Positions 55,029-64,000 of a stretch of DNA of 64,000 nucleotides are shown here, in pieces. The position numbers were made by a program, and so were the translations under genes. Location: the NCBI GenBank assembly GCA_943788815.1, contig CALSRS010000001.1, forward strand, positions 1,859,501-1,923,500, given 5' to 3'. How positions within the stretch are numbered: position 1 is the stretch's first letter; every line of letters begins with the position of its first letter. The notes under the pieces are model-generated. The model was not told where the DNA came from and made no database searches. It worked only from the letters and a program-made list of their open reading frames with translations. Source of the DNA: an uncultured Gammaproteobacteria bacterium. Lineage in GTDB: Bacteria > Pseudomonadota > Gammaproteobacteria > Eutrophobiales > Eutrophobiaceae.

Positions 55029-55391
55029 TTAAGTTGCAGACTTTAGACGGGAAAACACATATTCATACAAGTCGTGTTCTAATTTTTTCCCTGACTCCAT
55101 AAATAATTTTCGAACAAGCTCAATATTATGTCTGGATTCTTCTGTCAGTATTGGAGAGGATTTCATTTTTTTTGGATCGGTGGATCCACTGTCTACACCA
55201 TGATGAGAGAGGCCAGACTTATTATTCCAAGTTAAGACCTGTTCATCACTTTGTTTGTTATAGCTGATTTGAAATTCAGATATCTCATTACTATTGTCAT
55301 ACCAGACATACATGTCCAGGGTTTCATCAGAAAACCAACGCCGTTTCAGGTCATCACTGGTTTGGGTAAGATCGGATATCTCTTTTAACAT
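55029..55391 (-). CDS. Hypothetical protein coupled to trpC
   Basis: 120 residues, no signal peptide or membrane segment. The N-terminal half is a small beta-sheet-like pattern: RRWFSDETLDMYVWYDNSNE then ISEFQISYNK and VLTWNNKSGLSHHGVDSG, resembling an unnamed family that I have seen described only as hypothetical. Its ATG shares a base with the trpC TAA (TAATG), so it is the last gene of trpGDC-orf. Function unknown. Confidence 0.65.
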   Translation of the reverse strand: MLKEISDLTQTSDDLKRRWFSDETLDMYVWYDNSNEISEFQISYNKQSDEQVLTWNNKSGLSHHGVDSGSTDPKKMKSSPILTEESRHNIELVRKLFMESGKKLEHDLYEYVFSRLKSAT

Positions 55392-56191
55392 TAGGAGTTA
55401 GCAAACATTTCTCGGAGTTTTTCACCAGGATCTGGAGCGGACATGAATGCTTCACCAACCAAAAAAGCATTGACACTATGTTTCCTTAATAATGCTACCT
55501 GTTGATTTGTATGTATGCCGCTTTCTGTCACTACTATACGATCGGGAAAAACATCCGTTAACAGGTTTAATGTTGTATCTAGATCGGTTTTAAATGTATT
55601 CAGATCACGGTTGTTTATGCCAATCAAAGGGGTGCGTAGAAACAAGGCTCTTTCTAGTTCTTCACGATTATGAACTTCCACCAGAACATCCATTCCCAAA
55701 TCTAGTGTTATATCTGTTAGTTCACGGAGTTGTTGATCAGATAATGCGGCTACAATCAGGAGTATGCAGTCAGCACCTATCGACCGTGCTTCATATACTT
55801 GATAGGGATCTATAGTAAAGTCTTTCCTTAAAACCGGAAGTTCGCAGGCTTCTTTGGCAATTTTAATATACTCATCAGCACCCTGAAAAAAATCAACATC
55901 CGTCAAAACAGATAAACAAGTTGCGCCACCATGAGCATAAGATTTAGCAATGATTGCCGGGTCAAAATCTTCACGAAATATTCCTTTGCTGGGTGATGCC
56001 TTTTTTATTTCTGCGATTACCGCCGGGTTTCCATTTTCAATTGTCATGCTGATTGCATGATAAAAACTTCTGGGTGGCGGTGCGTCACCAGCATTTTTCA
56101 TTATGGAGTCCAGATTAATCTTGGCTTGCCGTTCGATGATTTCTTCCTGTTTTCGATTCAGGATTTTTTCAAGTATGTTGGATTTATTCAT
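55391..56191 (-). CDS. trpC: Indole-3-glycerol phosphate synthase
   Basis: 266 residues, a TIM barrel that closes the indole ring in tryptophan synthesis. Motifs: [15 protein letters not shown] with catalytic Lys, [32 protein letters not shown] and [19 protein letters not shown] chose ATG 56191 ([11 protein letters not shown]); a GTG at 56218 overlapping the trpD stop is an alternative. TrpC is monofunctional here, with no TrpF fused. Confidence 0.94.
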   Translation of the reverse strand: MNKSNILEKILNRKQEEIIERQAKINLDSIMKNAGDAPPPRSFYHAISMTIENGNPAVIAEIKKASPSKGIFREDFDPAIIAKSYAHGGATCLSVLTDVDFFQGADEYIKIAKEACELPVLRKDFTIDPYQVYEARSIGADCILLIVAALSDQQLRELTDITLDLGMDVLVEVHNREELERALFLRTPLIGINNRDLNTFKTDLDTTLNLLTDVFPDRIVVTESGIHTNQQVALLRKHSVNAFLVGEAFMSAPDPGEKLREMFANS

Positions 56192-56207
56192 ATTCGCATG
56201 ATTAATC

Positions 56208-57236
56208 TTAGATCTCACCAGCTAGTTCATTGCTTTTTACAATCAACTCTTCAAGTTTCATTTTTGCAGTTCCGTTGGCAAGTGCTTCTTGAGCAAGTTT
56301 TATTCCTTCTTCAAGGGTGGAGCAAAGATTGGCAGTATAAATCGCAGCGCCGGCATTCATGACAACAATATCACGCGCTGGGGAAGCTTCGTTATTTAGG
56401 ACTGACTGCATTATTCTAAAACTGTCTTCAATACTATGGGCAACGATATCGGTAGTATTTCCCCTCTTTAAACCAAACTGTTCCGGTGTGATTTCATATT
56501 TATGAATCGTACCATCTTTAAGCTCGGAGACCTGGGTTGGTGCGGCAATACTAATTTCATCCATGCCATCATCTGAGTGTACTACCATGACATGCTTGTT
56601 CCCCAGAACCTTCATGACAGATGCCACAGGTGAGACAAGCTTGTTATCATAAACACCAATAAGTAAATTGGGTACGGTGGCTGGGTTGGTCAAAGGGCCT
56701 AACATGTTAAAGATAGTTCTAACTGCAAGCTCCTTACGTGGTCCCACAGCATACTTGGTGGCACTGTGGTGCGCTGGCGCAAACATAAATCCGACACCTA
56801 CTTTGTTTATACATTCTGCTACTTGTTCTGGTGGAAGTCCTAATTTAACACCAGCCATATCAAGAACGTCAGCACTACCACTACGGCTGGATACTGAACG
56901 GTTATTATGTTTTGCAACATGACCGCCTGCGCCTGCGATGACAAATGCAGCGGTGGTCGAGATATTAAATGTATGTAGTCCATCTCCGCCGGTACCAACG
57001 ATATCAATAAGATGATCAGCATCAACGTTTACCTTGAGAGAAAACTCTCGCATGATAGTCGCCGCAGCCGCAATTTCATCGATGGTTTCTCCTTTCATCC
57101 GCAGAGCAATTAGAAACCCACCGATTTGTGCAGGGCTTGTCTCTCCTTGCATGATGCTTCTCATTACGTCCTGCATTTCTCGACCAGAAAGATTTTCGTG
57201 GTCTATAAGTTTTGCAATTGCCTGTTGTATATTCAT
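56208..57236 (-). CDS. trpD: Anthranilate phosphoribosyltransferase
   Basis: 342 residues. Motifs: [20 protein letters not shown] for PRPP binding, [19 protein letters not shown], and [20 protein letters not shown]. It transfers phosphoribose to anthranilate, the second step of tryptophan synthesis. It starts 5 bases after trpG and precedes trpC; the order trpG-D-C with trpE elsewhere is common in gammaproteobacteria such as Pseudomonas. Confidence 0.96.
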   Translation of the reverse strand: MNIQQAIAKLIDHENLSGREMQDVMRSIMQGETSPAQIGGFLIALRMKGETIDEIAAAATIMREFSLKVNVDADHLIDIVGTGGDGLHTFNISTTAAFVIAGAGGHVAKHNNRSVSSRSGSADVLDMAGVKLGLPPEQVAECINKVGVGFMFAPAHHSATKYAVGPRKELAVRTIFNMLGPLTNPATVPNLLIGVYDNKLVSPVASVMKVLGNKHVMVVHSDDGMDEISIAAPTQVSELKDGTIHKYEITPEQFGLKRGNTTDIVAHSIEDSFRIMQSVLNNEASPARDIVVMNAGAAIYTANLCSTLEEGIKLAQEALANGTAKMKLEELIVKSNELAGEI

Positions 57237-57241
57237 TTTTC

Positions 57242-57826
57242 TTATGCGCTTAAGCTAATAAAATTCTGTAATAATTGGTGACCAGATTCCGTCAATATGG
57301 ACTCTGGGTGAAATTGAACACCATAGATTGGAAGCTCTTTATGTCTCATCCCCATGATTTCATCCTTTTCCCCATCATCTCGCACCGTCCAGGCGGTAAT
57401 TTCAAGTGATTCTGGTAATGTCGCATACTCAACTATGAGTGAGTGATAACGTGTCGCAGTGAAAGGCTCATCGAGATCTTTAAATACGTCGGTATTAGCA
57501 TGGTGTATAGGTGAAGTCTTGCCATGCATGACATCCCGTGCGTGTACCACCTGTCCACCAAAGGCTTGCCCTATGCATTGATGACCCAAACAGACACCCA
57601 GGATCGGTGTGGTTTCCTTGAATTCCTCAATGATTTGAAGGGAAATACCGGCTTCATTAGGTGTGCATGGACCTGGGGAGAGTACAATTCTTTCTGGGTT
57701 AAGTTGTCTGATTTCCTCGATGTTGATTTTATCATTACGTTGGACACGGACGTCTTCACCCAGTTCACCCAGATATTGCACCAGGTTGTAGGTGAAAGAA
57801 TCATAATTGTCTATCATGAGTAGCAT
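57242..57826 (-). CDS. trpG: Anthranilate synthase, glutamine amidotransferase component
   Basis: 194 residues of the class I amidotransferase fold: [19 protein letters not shown], nucleophile Cys in [17 protein letters not shown] and the His/Glu motif [13 protein letters not shown]. TrpG supplies ammonia to TrpE for anthranilate; PabA-type dual use with PabB is also possible. trpE is not in the window. The preceding 130 bases separate it from the VWA genes and hold no obvious leader peptide or attenuator. Confidence 0.93.
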   Translation of the reverse strand: MLLMIDNYDSFTYNLVQYLGELGEDVRVQRNDKINIEEIRQLNPERIVLSPGPCTPNEAGISLQIIEEFKETTPILGVCLGHQCIGQAFGGQVVHARDVMHGKTSPIHHANTDVFKDLDEPFTATRYHSLIVEYATLPESLEITAWTVRDDGEKDEIMGMRHKELPIYGVQFHPESILTESGHQLLQNFISLSA

Positions 57827-57955
57827 AATATTGAGATACCGGAATGAAGTTAAATCTGATTGGTATTATCCAGATTTTTAATTGTGGCGACAACAAGTCC
57901 AGGATACAAGTTGTTTTAATTTAAAATTACGATTTTATCAGAAGAAAGGAGGAGA

Positions 57956-58921
57956 CTAGAGTAGCAGGAATATTAACAATGCCACAGTAGCAGAAACTAG
58001 AAAAGTATCACTGATATCCCTGCGTTGTTCTTGTGTAAACGGGGTATTTTCCGCCGGGGGTTTGAGAGTATTCTCACGAATAAATGATATTAATTCGGTA
58101 ATAGTCCCCTCTCCAAAATAATCACCACCTGTTTCAGTTGCAATAAACTTCAGCAAGTCGTCCTGTAGTGGTATTCGCAGGGGTCTGCCACTCGACTGGA
58201 GATAATCATCAACGCATTTTCCATCAATAGTCCTGAGAATGGGGGTTTCTCCTGGGTTGCCAACACCAACGGTTATCACTTTGATGCCCGCCTGCCTGAT
58301 TTCTGCCAGTGATTGTGTGAGGTCAGTTCGCCAGTCTCCATCCATAAAGCCATCGCTAAATAGAATGACGTATTCAACATCACCATAAATTTCCGGGAAT
58401 CCAACTTTTTTCTGTGCAACTACTGAGAGGCCATTTGTGATACCTGTTGCCGTGGCTTCAAATATCATTCCAACATTTAGCCCTTTGTCGATCACATCAT
58501 GTAGATAGCTATGATCAAAAGTCATTTGTGTTAATGGAAATGCGAGCCGTGCAAACGCAATAATCCCAAAGCGACCTTCAGGGACATTTTCCAGAATTTC
58601 ATGCATGACTTCTTTGCTTCTGTCCAAAAAACTGGGTTCGCTACAGAAATTACGTGCTGTCATGCTTCGGGAGATATCATTTAGAAAAATAAAATCGGCT
58701 GTGGCACGTGGTTCGACATATGGCCTGGCGCCAACCAGTACGAGAGAGAAAAACATTACTATTACGGCCGCAATTTTCAGGCCTTTATAAAACTGAGTTG
58801 GTTGTTCCGATTTAAATAGAAAAGATATAAATCCGGTGTAGTGAATACCTTTCCATAATATCCACAGAACCAGAGGTAAAATAAGAATGCTATAAAAAGC
58901 GATAGGGTATTCAAATCCCAT
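57956..58921 (-). CDS. Membrane VWA-domain protein (MxaL/BatA-like)
   Basis: 321 residues: two N-terminal helices (YSILILPLVLWILW, IAAVIVMFFSLVLVGA), a periplasmic VWA domain with an intact MIDAS D82-x-S84-x-S86 in FLNDISRSMTAR, and a C-terminal helix (VSATVALLIFLLL). The metal-ion site is typical of Bat-like and MxaL proteins that assemble or activate periplasmic enzymes. It is the last of three coupled genes; 4 bases separate it from the next VWA gene. Confidence 0.82.
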   Translation of the reverse strand: MGFEYPIAFYSILILPLVLWILWKGIHYTGFISFLFKSEQPTQFYKGLKIAAVIVMFFSLVLVGARPYVEPRATADFIFLNDISRSMTARNFCSEPSFLDRSKEVMHEILENVPEGRFGIIAFARLAFPLTQMTFDHSYLHDVIDKGLNVGMIFEATATGITNGLSVVAQKKVGFPEIYGDVEYVILFSDGFMDGDWRTDLTQSLAEIRQAGIKVITVGVGNPGETPILRTIDGKCVDDYLQSSGRPLRIPLQDDLLKFIATETGGDYFGEGTITELISFIRENTLKPPAENTPFTQEQRRDISDTFLVSATVALLIFLLL

Positions 58922-58925
58922 ACCA

Positions 58926-59978
58926 TTAAGCCCCGCCTATCCTGATGGAGGTAAATGCATTGGTTGATTGATGAAAATAAAATTGGTCTAGCCAAAGTAG
59001 TCCGGTAAGGACGAGTAATGTAATGAGAGACAGTATCCATCTTAAATCATATTCATAGACATTCGATTCCAGACTGAATAATGATGATTCTTCTACATCG
59101 CTAACGACCTTATACGCTTCTCTCATATCCTCCTCTGAATCTACCTGGAAAATGCGAAACCCTGGGTCATCCGCGAATTGTTGTGACAGACTTTCAATAA
59201 TATAGTCTGATACACCAACGCCTATCGTATAAAGGCGAATGTTATTTTCACGGAGCTCCCTTACAGCACCTCCTAGATTTTCCATATCATCCTCGGTGTC
59301 TGAGATCATAATAATTGCACCTTCTTCTCCCCCCAGGACATCTTTTGCCAGAGTCAGAGCCTTGTCGATATTGGTCAAGGATGAAAATGCTTCAAGTTGC
59401 GTGCCTGATCCCCTTCTTATATTGTCACCCAGCACTTCCAGGAACTGGTTTTGGGTATCGGTTGTAGGCCAACGGGCAAGAAAAGGTTCAGTACTAAAAA
59501 GGATTAAACCAAATCTCTCCTCAGAAAATCGTTGAAGGAAATCAAATAGAGCTTCTCTTGCTGTTTCATATCGGGTAATTCCATCCTGCCCGGCTGTCAG
59601 GTCTTCGCCACCATAACCTTTATGCTCTACAGGAAGATTCATAGATGGTGACATATCAAATGCGACAATAAAATTTTTGTGGAGTGTCTGGTTTTCAGTA
59701 GATATTAGCGGTGTATTGGTATAAAGCACTGGATCGATCCAGATAGCCGCCATCAAAACAGCAAACCCACCCCAAAGTATTGAACGATAAATTTTTCTAG
59801 AGCTGCTTTTTAGACAATGATGCGAACGCAGGTATTCCAAACCGTTTAATTTATAGTTTCCTCTTTTTTTATTAAACGCGACCTGCCAGATAAGAATAAG
59901 CAATAAAGGTATGATAACGAACACATATTCAGGAGAATTAATGATTAACTCTTCAATGATTCCGCTGTTTACTTCCAT
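58926..59978 (-). CDS. Membrane VWA-domain protein (MxaC/BatA-like)
   Basis: 350 residues: two N-terminal helices (YVFVIIPLLLILIWQVAF, ILWGGFAVLMAAIW), a VWA domain with MIDAS D108-x-S110-x-S112 in VAFDMSPSMN, the further IMISDTEDD, and a C-terminal helix (ILSLITLLVLTGLLWL). Two VWA proteins in a row next to an MxaA/K-like protein resemble mxaC and mxaL of the methanol dehydrogenase cluster and the Bat operon of other bacteria. ATG overlaps the previous stop (TAATG). Confidence 0.82.
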   Translation of the reverse strand: MEVNSGIIEELIINSPEYVFVIIPLLLILIWQVAFNKKRGNYKLNGLEYLRSHHCLKSSSRKIYRSILWGGFAVLMAAIWIDPVLYTNTPLISTENQTLHKNFIVAFDMSPSMNLPVEHKGYGGEDLTAGQDGITRYETAREALFDFLQRFSEERFGLILFSTEPFLARWPTTDTQNQFLEVLGDNIRRGSGTQLEAFSSLTNIDKALTLAKDVLGGEEGAIIMISDTEDDMENLGGAVRELRENNIRLYTIGVGVSDYIIESLSQQFADDPGFRIFQVDSEEDMREAYKVVSDVEESSLFSLESNVYEYDLRWILSLITLLVLTGLLWLDQFYFHQSTNAFTSIRIGGA

Positions 59979-61699
59979 TAAAAACGCTCCAGAATCATAT
60001 AGCCTCTGTCATTTTTCCCAGTCGCTTCCTCGTCATCATCTTCGGGTAATTCAGCATCAAGCAGGTTAATTATTCCTTGATCAGAAAGGGCTTCTTGCTC
60101 TTCACCTTCTTGTTGTGAGCGATAAAACTGCCTGATTTCGCTCAGCTTTGTCAGAATTAGACTACGTCTTTTAAGTACCAGCTCATGGTTTCTCAAGGCA
60201 TCGTCATCATATGGGTTAATCCGAATGGCGGCCTGTAGATCCAGTTGCGCACGCCTTAGCTGTTCAGTACCGTCAAGAAGAACGGAAACAATTTGAGATT
60301 CTTCATCAAATGGCCCATCCTCCAGTAACACCATGAAAAGATTTTCAACACTGTCAGATCTGACGACTGTATTGAGGATCAGTTTTTCATCATCACGATT
60401 AAACATTGAGAAACTGTTATCAGATCTTAATGTTCCAGCATTATAAAGAGAGGCAAATTTAACATTGTTATTGATAGACCTGTCTCCCATGGCAGAAAGT
60501 TCAAGGTACATGCTTTCATTCATTTCACCTTCTTGAATTTCATCCATCAAAAGGTTGTAGTTCTTAAGTTCGGCAGATAACCATAAATCAGGAAGGAGTG
60601 TCATTGCCAATAATAAAACTGCAATTGATGCGGTTATCCCTGCATGTATTAAAACGACAGGTTGATTTGAAATTCTTTGTTTAAAAGAGGGTTGTTGCTC
60701 AATTTTTAATCTGGATTCTTCGACCAGGGAGGAAAGTTGATTTTCAAGTAACAATCGAATGCTATTAAGTCCCTCAGTATCAGGTTCATCGACCTGATAA
60801 TTATCGATAAAAATTTCTCTTGCCTGTTTTGCCAGAGGATTCCATTTTTCATTGTCAGGGTTTATGCCAGCCCAGAAAGACTCTGGTGTAACACCTGTTT
60901 GAAGATATAAAAGTTTGGTAAATACCTGTTCATAATTTAGCAGGGATAGCCGATTATTCAGTTCAGTAGTAGTAACAGAAGTAAATATCCGCCATAGCTG
61001 TTCTTCTTCGGATAATTCCTTGATGCTGCGCCTGCGACCAAAATGCCATAATAAAAGGCCAGTGATACTCAGTAAGATTATCGCGCTGATGGCAGGGACA
61101 CTCTGGCGAAGTTGGTTTGCCGTACTTAGTTTTTCCTTGATTTTATGAAGTACAACGCCATCAATATAGTTTGGATAAAAGGAGCCGATATGGATTACAG
61201 TTGGGCGTATGGTATAGGTAAAGACATTGTCATCGGCCTGTTCTGCATTTGTATAATAAAGAATGAATGGGTCGATACGGTAAGTAGATTGTGGTTCAAC
61301 ACGTACTGCCTGTAGTTCATAATTTAAAATGTATTCGACTACTTGATCGGGGTGGTTAATGACAGTTTCTGAAAGATTGCGGTTTTCAAGAGGGAAAAAA
61401 CTCAAACGCCTGCGTAAATTGTCTATGTCAGGGGTCACTTTATCACTTCTATACATTAGTCTTAGTTGTTGATGAATGACTTCACCAATGTGATAGCTTG
61501 GTCTGTCAAACTCTACCCAACCTGCAATATTCTGATCTTCAGTCAGGGTCTGAGCTTGTGAAATAACAGGCTGAAAATAACGATCTGGTGTCGCTAGCAA
61601 GGATGCAATCATTACTAAACAACACACTAGTAGCACCATGGCTGTGATCAGGCCTGCGATTAGGCGAGGGCGTTTTTGAAAATGTCTAATGAATTTCAT
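59978..61699 (-). CDS. Membrane protein with MxaA-like and MxaK-like halves
   Basis: 573 residues with three membrane helices at about 15-37, 207-226 and 350-370. The first periplasmic section (GWVEFDRPSYHIGEVIHQQL, HIGSFYPNYIDGVVLHKI) is followed by a helix and a basic HFGRRRSIKEL turn as in MxaA. A last section has SLYNAGTLRSDN and AQLDLQAAIRINPYDDDALR, a TPR-like arrangement similar to MxaK. It leads two VWA genes. The MxaA/MxaK comparison is from pattern memory, not alignment; a BatD/BatB-like role for a different periplasmic enzyme is equally possible. Confidence 0.6.
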   Translation of the reverse strand: MKFIRHFQKRPRLIAGLITAMVLLVCCLVMIASLLATPDRYFQPVISQAQTLTEDQNIAGWVEFDRPSYHIGEVIHQQLRLMYRSDKVTPDIDNLRRRLSFFPLENRNLSETVINHPDQVVEYILNYELQAVRVEPQSTYRIDPFILYYTNAEQADDNVFTYTIRPTVIHIGSFYPNYIDGVVLHKIKEKLSTANQLRQSVPAISAIILLSITGLLLWHFGRRRSIKELSEEEQLWRIFTSVTTTELNNRLSLLNYEQVFTKLLYLQTGVTPESFWAGINPDNEKWNPLAKQAREIFIDNYQVDEPDTEGLNSIRLLLENQLSSLVEESRLKIEQQPSFKQRISNQPVVLIHAGITASIAVLLLAMTLLPDLWLSAELKNYNLLMDEIQEGEMNESMYLELSAMGDRSINNNVKFASLYNAGTLRSDNSFSMFNRDDEKLILNTVVRSDSVENLFMVLLEDGPFDEESQIVSVLLDGTEQLRRAQLDLQAAIRINPYDDDALRNHELVLKRRSLILTKLSEIRQFYRSQQEGEEQEALSDQGIINLLDAELPEDDDEEATGKNDRGYMILERF

Positions 61700-61760
61700 A
61701 CTGGCAGGTAAAAGATTTTGTTATGTTTATTAATATATTATTGTTTTATTTAATATCAAA

Positions 61761-61792
61761 GAAGCAGGAAGAACGAAAGCTCCCCCTGCTTC
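61761..61792 (-). terminator. Terminator-like hairpin after the amidohydrolase gene
   Basis: GAAGCAGG (61761-61768) pairs with CCTGCTTC (61785-61792). On the minus strand the stem is followed by TTTGATATT, a weak T-tract. It lies 23 bases after the stop codon of the amidohydrolase and before the MxaA/K-like gene. Confidence 0.55.
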
Positions 61793-61814
61793 GTGATTAA
61801 CTTCTATTTTCAGC

Positions 61815-63971
61815 TTAGATATTATCTGGTGACCATTCCTCATCCTTGTAGATGACCTGGTCACCTACATATGTCATCAATATCTTGTTATCTTCAATTT
61901 GATCAACAGGTACAGAAAAGTAGTCTTTATCCAGTACCACAAAATCAGCATAGTACCCGACTTCCAGACTACCTGTAACATTTTCAGCAAACAACCATTC
62001 AGATGCACGAGATGTATACAGTCTTAATGCCGCAACACGGTCTATAGCCTCTTCTGGCATTACTAATTCACCTTCAACACCAACATCACTTGGATCCTTG
62101 ATTCTTCGCGTAATAAACATGGAAAGATCCCTGAAATAGATGCTGGGCGTCAATTCATGCCCACCTTCACCTACTACCTTCACCCCAGCCTCTAGTAAAG
62201 TTTTTGTAGGGGCCAGAAATTCCAGTCCTTCAGGACCATAACGCTTTACCTGTACCAATGATTCTGCCACATCGCTGGGGCGTATCGGCACGTAAAAATT
62301 GTAGTCTTTCATGATTTCGATAACGTCTGGAATTTTTCCAACTGCACCACCATGGGCAAAACCAATACGTAAATTACGGATATCATCCATGGTCATATTT
62401 CCACGGATTCTAGCTTCTTCTATCCACTCTGCATGCAGGCGGAATTGGTGACTACCAAAGGCATGACTGCTAAACAGTCGCCAGCCGGAGGCGATGGCAG
62501 GAACCAGGAGTTGCTTTATTCGGTAGGCCTCGTCATTCATACACCATTCGCGTTGCTTCAGCGCCATAGACCCCGGCAGATCCTGATCGAAACAGGCAAC
62601 TCGCCTGGAATCACCACTACCACCATCGGTTATACCCATGGGCCAAAACCATGGGTTGGCTTCTATAGGTCCCCAGTGCGCACCAAGGTTTACAGGTAAT
62701 TGTGGTTGCGTTGGATATAGTAGCGGGCTTCTTAGCATTTCATAACCGTATCCGAACCTCACTGGTAATCGTTTATCCTCGCGCATTATTCGGTAAAAGG
62801 ATGTCATGGAACGGCCTTCTTCCAGGCTAGAGGCGATCATCGTAAGGCCACCTTCCGCATAATGATTCATGACGTCTTTCATCCATTGGTCATAAACATC
62901 CTTTGGTACCCTGGGTGGAAATATCGTCCTTGACCAGGCTTCGGACTCCTGGAATACGCCACCAATCAAACCGCGATCTCCAGCACGGTCTGTTAAGGTC
63001 ATCATGTCATTAGCTGCCAAGACAAATCCCGGCCAAAGTTCATTGGTTTTATCAAACGCCATCTGATTCATGACGATGACCCGGTGGCTGCAATGCTGAC
63101 CATGGTGACCATCTACCTCTGCCCAGCCACATCCCTGTTCAAGATGCGCATGAAATGCATCTTCCTCAAGGGCAGCTTTATTATTGGAAAAGAGTTCATT
63201 AAATGGATTATCTTTAGACAGATCAATTTGGTGCTTGTCTTGCATCGCCTGAGGTACGCGCAATGGCTCTACAATACTCTTTTGGTCCGGTCCGATACGA
63301 ACTCGAATCATCATGCCCGGTTGAACAACTGCACTGGGACTATCACCACTACCGATGGTTGCTGGATTATTGGGGATGGCCCGGGTCAGGTCTTCCATGG
63401 TGAATACGTTGTTATAGATACCTGCTGTTAGTGCAGCGATATCTGGCAGATCTGGATGTTCTTCATAAGTAACAAGTAATACATGGATCCATTCACCGGG
63501 TTCAGGCGGATATTCATTAAGCATTTGCTTTAGATTTTCCAGCGTATCAGCCGGATTCTCTTCTACCAGGACAGCGGTATGGATACCGGGGGCCCACTGG
63601 TAGGAATCGCGAACGGCTTCAACACTGGGCATCTCATTCAAGGTACTTTCAGGATGTACGTGGGTTTCGATTAATCCAGGGATGATGGTTTTACCATTGA
63701 CATTCATTATCTGGGTATTGGGACCGGCCAGCGATCTGATGTAATTGTTATTTCCCAAGTCCAGGATCTTGCCATCGCGTATCGCCATAGCCTGGTAAAT
63801 ACTTCCAGGATCAGGTGATAACATCTCCTTGTTGTCCATGGATACGATATTGCCATTAACGACGATCGTATCGGCATAGTGCAAAACTTTATCCGGTATT
63901 TGCGCATAGGCAACAGGAAAAATTGCCAGAAATGGAATCAATCTTTTAAATAATGTAATAGTCGGTTTCAT
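61815..63971 (-). CDS. Exported amidohydrolase-family protein (YtcJ/amidohydro_3-like)
   Basis: 718 residues, longer than the usual 520-600. A signal peptide is visible (LFKRLIPFLAIFPVAYA). The N-terminal strand block ADTIVVNGNIVSMDNKEM, metal-site IIPGLIETHVHPES, late GFAHGGAVGKIP and C-terminal GYYADFVVLDKDYFSVPVDQ are typical of imidazolone-type amidohydrolases. A 150-residue region (about 160-310) with acidic and His-rich parts (EVDGHHGQHCSHR) looks like an insert. Substrate unknown; C-terminal 'VPVDQI' recalls YtcJ relatives. It stands alone at the window edge. Confidence 0.75.
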   Translation of the reverse strand: MKPTITLFKRLIPFLAIFPVAYAQIPDKVLHYADTIVVNGNIVSMDNKEMLSPDPGSIYQAMAIRDGKILDLGNNNYIRSLAGPNTQIMNVNGKTIIPGLIETHVHPESTLNEMPSVEAVRDSYQWAPGIHTAVLVEENPADTLENLKQMLNEYPPEPGEWIHVLLVTYEEHPDLPDIAALTAGIYNNVFTMEDLTRAIPNNPATIGSGDSPSAVVQPGMMIRVRIGPDQKSIVEPLRVPQAMQDKHQIDLSKDNPFNELFSNNKAALEEDAFHAHLEQGCGWAEVDGHHGQHCSHRVIVMNQMAFDKTNELWPGFVLAANDMMTLTDRAGDRGLIGGVFQESEAWSRTIFPPRVPKDVYDQWMKDVMNHYAEGGLTMIASSLEEGRSMTSFYRIMREDKRLPVRFGYGYEMLRSPLLYPTQPQLPVNLGAHWGPIEANPWFWPMGITDGGSGDSRRVACFDQDLPGSMALKQREWCMNDEAYRIKQLLVPAIASGWRLFSSHAFGSHQFRLHAEWIEEARIRGNMTMDDIRNLRIGFAHGGAVGKIPDVIEIMKDYNFYVPIRPSDVAESLVQVKRYGPEGLEFLAPTKTLLEAGVKVVGEGGHELTPSIYFRDLSMFITRRIKDPSDVGVEGELVMPEEAIDRVAALRLYTSRASEWLFAENVTGSLEVGYYADFVVLDKDYFSVPVDQIEDNKILMTYVGDQVIYKDEEWSPDNI

Positions 63972-64000
63972 ATTCCCCCCAGGAAAATTTTCCCAATTAA

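Overview
The window is a piece of a gammaproteobacterial chromosome of moderate-to-low GC. The block rpiA / 6S RNA / zapA / zapB-like / ygfB / pepP / ubiH / ubiI matches the arrangement known around ssrS in Escherichia coli, and argH next to a LytS-type kinase and LytTR regulator matches the algZ-algR locus of Pseudomonas. Sulfur and copper redox genes (a di-haem TsdA-like cytochrome, a SulP transporter, a multicopper oxidase), an AhcY-based methyl cycle and a GshA of the kind found in Acidithiobacillus and Nitrosomonas suggest an environmental, perhaps marine or sulfur-associated lineage. I cannot name the species.

Layout. 1-5.5 kb: the purD end, an HU-like protein, hisBH, hemF, dtd, rpiA and an EVE-domain gene. 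5.5-12.7 kb: 6S RNA, zapA/zapB-like, then ygfB-pepP-ubiH-ubiI-glnS on the other strand. 12.8-15.4 kb: speD, purC and two small envelope genes. 15.5-22.3 kb: a tkt-gap-pgk-pyk-fba carbon operon. 22.5-27 kb: a thioredoxin-like gene, then metK, an SAH riboswitch, ahcY and metF. 27.1-30.7 kb: an IS3-family element lodged between two broken signalling genes, an NtrC-type regulator and a Ser/Thr kinase. 30.8-42.6 kb: terB-like, hspQ, rsmE, gshA, algR/algZ-like, argH, a large AsmA protein, SRPBCC, mutY, yggX and tRNA-Phe. 42.6-45.3 kb: a small copper island bounded by tRNA-Phe and a decayed tRNA 3' fragment. 45.4-55.4 kb: accessory genes (Sel1, a CMD-fold lipoprotein, the DsrE-like/SulP/TsdA-like sulfur unit, RRM, Csp, DUF1488, an AroE-like/MFS pair, CBS). 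55-57.8 kb: trpGDC plus a coupled unknown gene. 57.9-61.7 kb: two VWA membrane proteins and an MxaA/MxaK-like fusion. 61.8-64 kb: an exported amidohydrolase.

How the genes work together. metK, ahcY and metF form an S-adenosylmethionine cycle in which the SAH riboswitch should turn on AhcY when SAH builds up; speD uses the same SAM for polyamines. tkt-gap-pgk-pyk-fba covers lower glycolysis/gluconeogenesis and pentose exchange, with rpiA elsewhere in the window. pepP-ubiH-ubiI supplies ubiquinone hydroxylation. TsdA-like cytochrome, SulP and a Tat-exported DsrE-like protein form a likely periplasmic sulfur unit.

The best leads are the SAH riboswitch, the IS-associated loss of both flanking genes plus a nonsense codon in the kinase, the copper island with a multicopper oxidase whose reading frame continues past its stop into a beta-barrel-like tail, the sulfur trio, and the MxaA/K-like fusion with two VWA proteins. 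I found no CRISPR array, prophage or obvious defence system.
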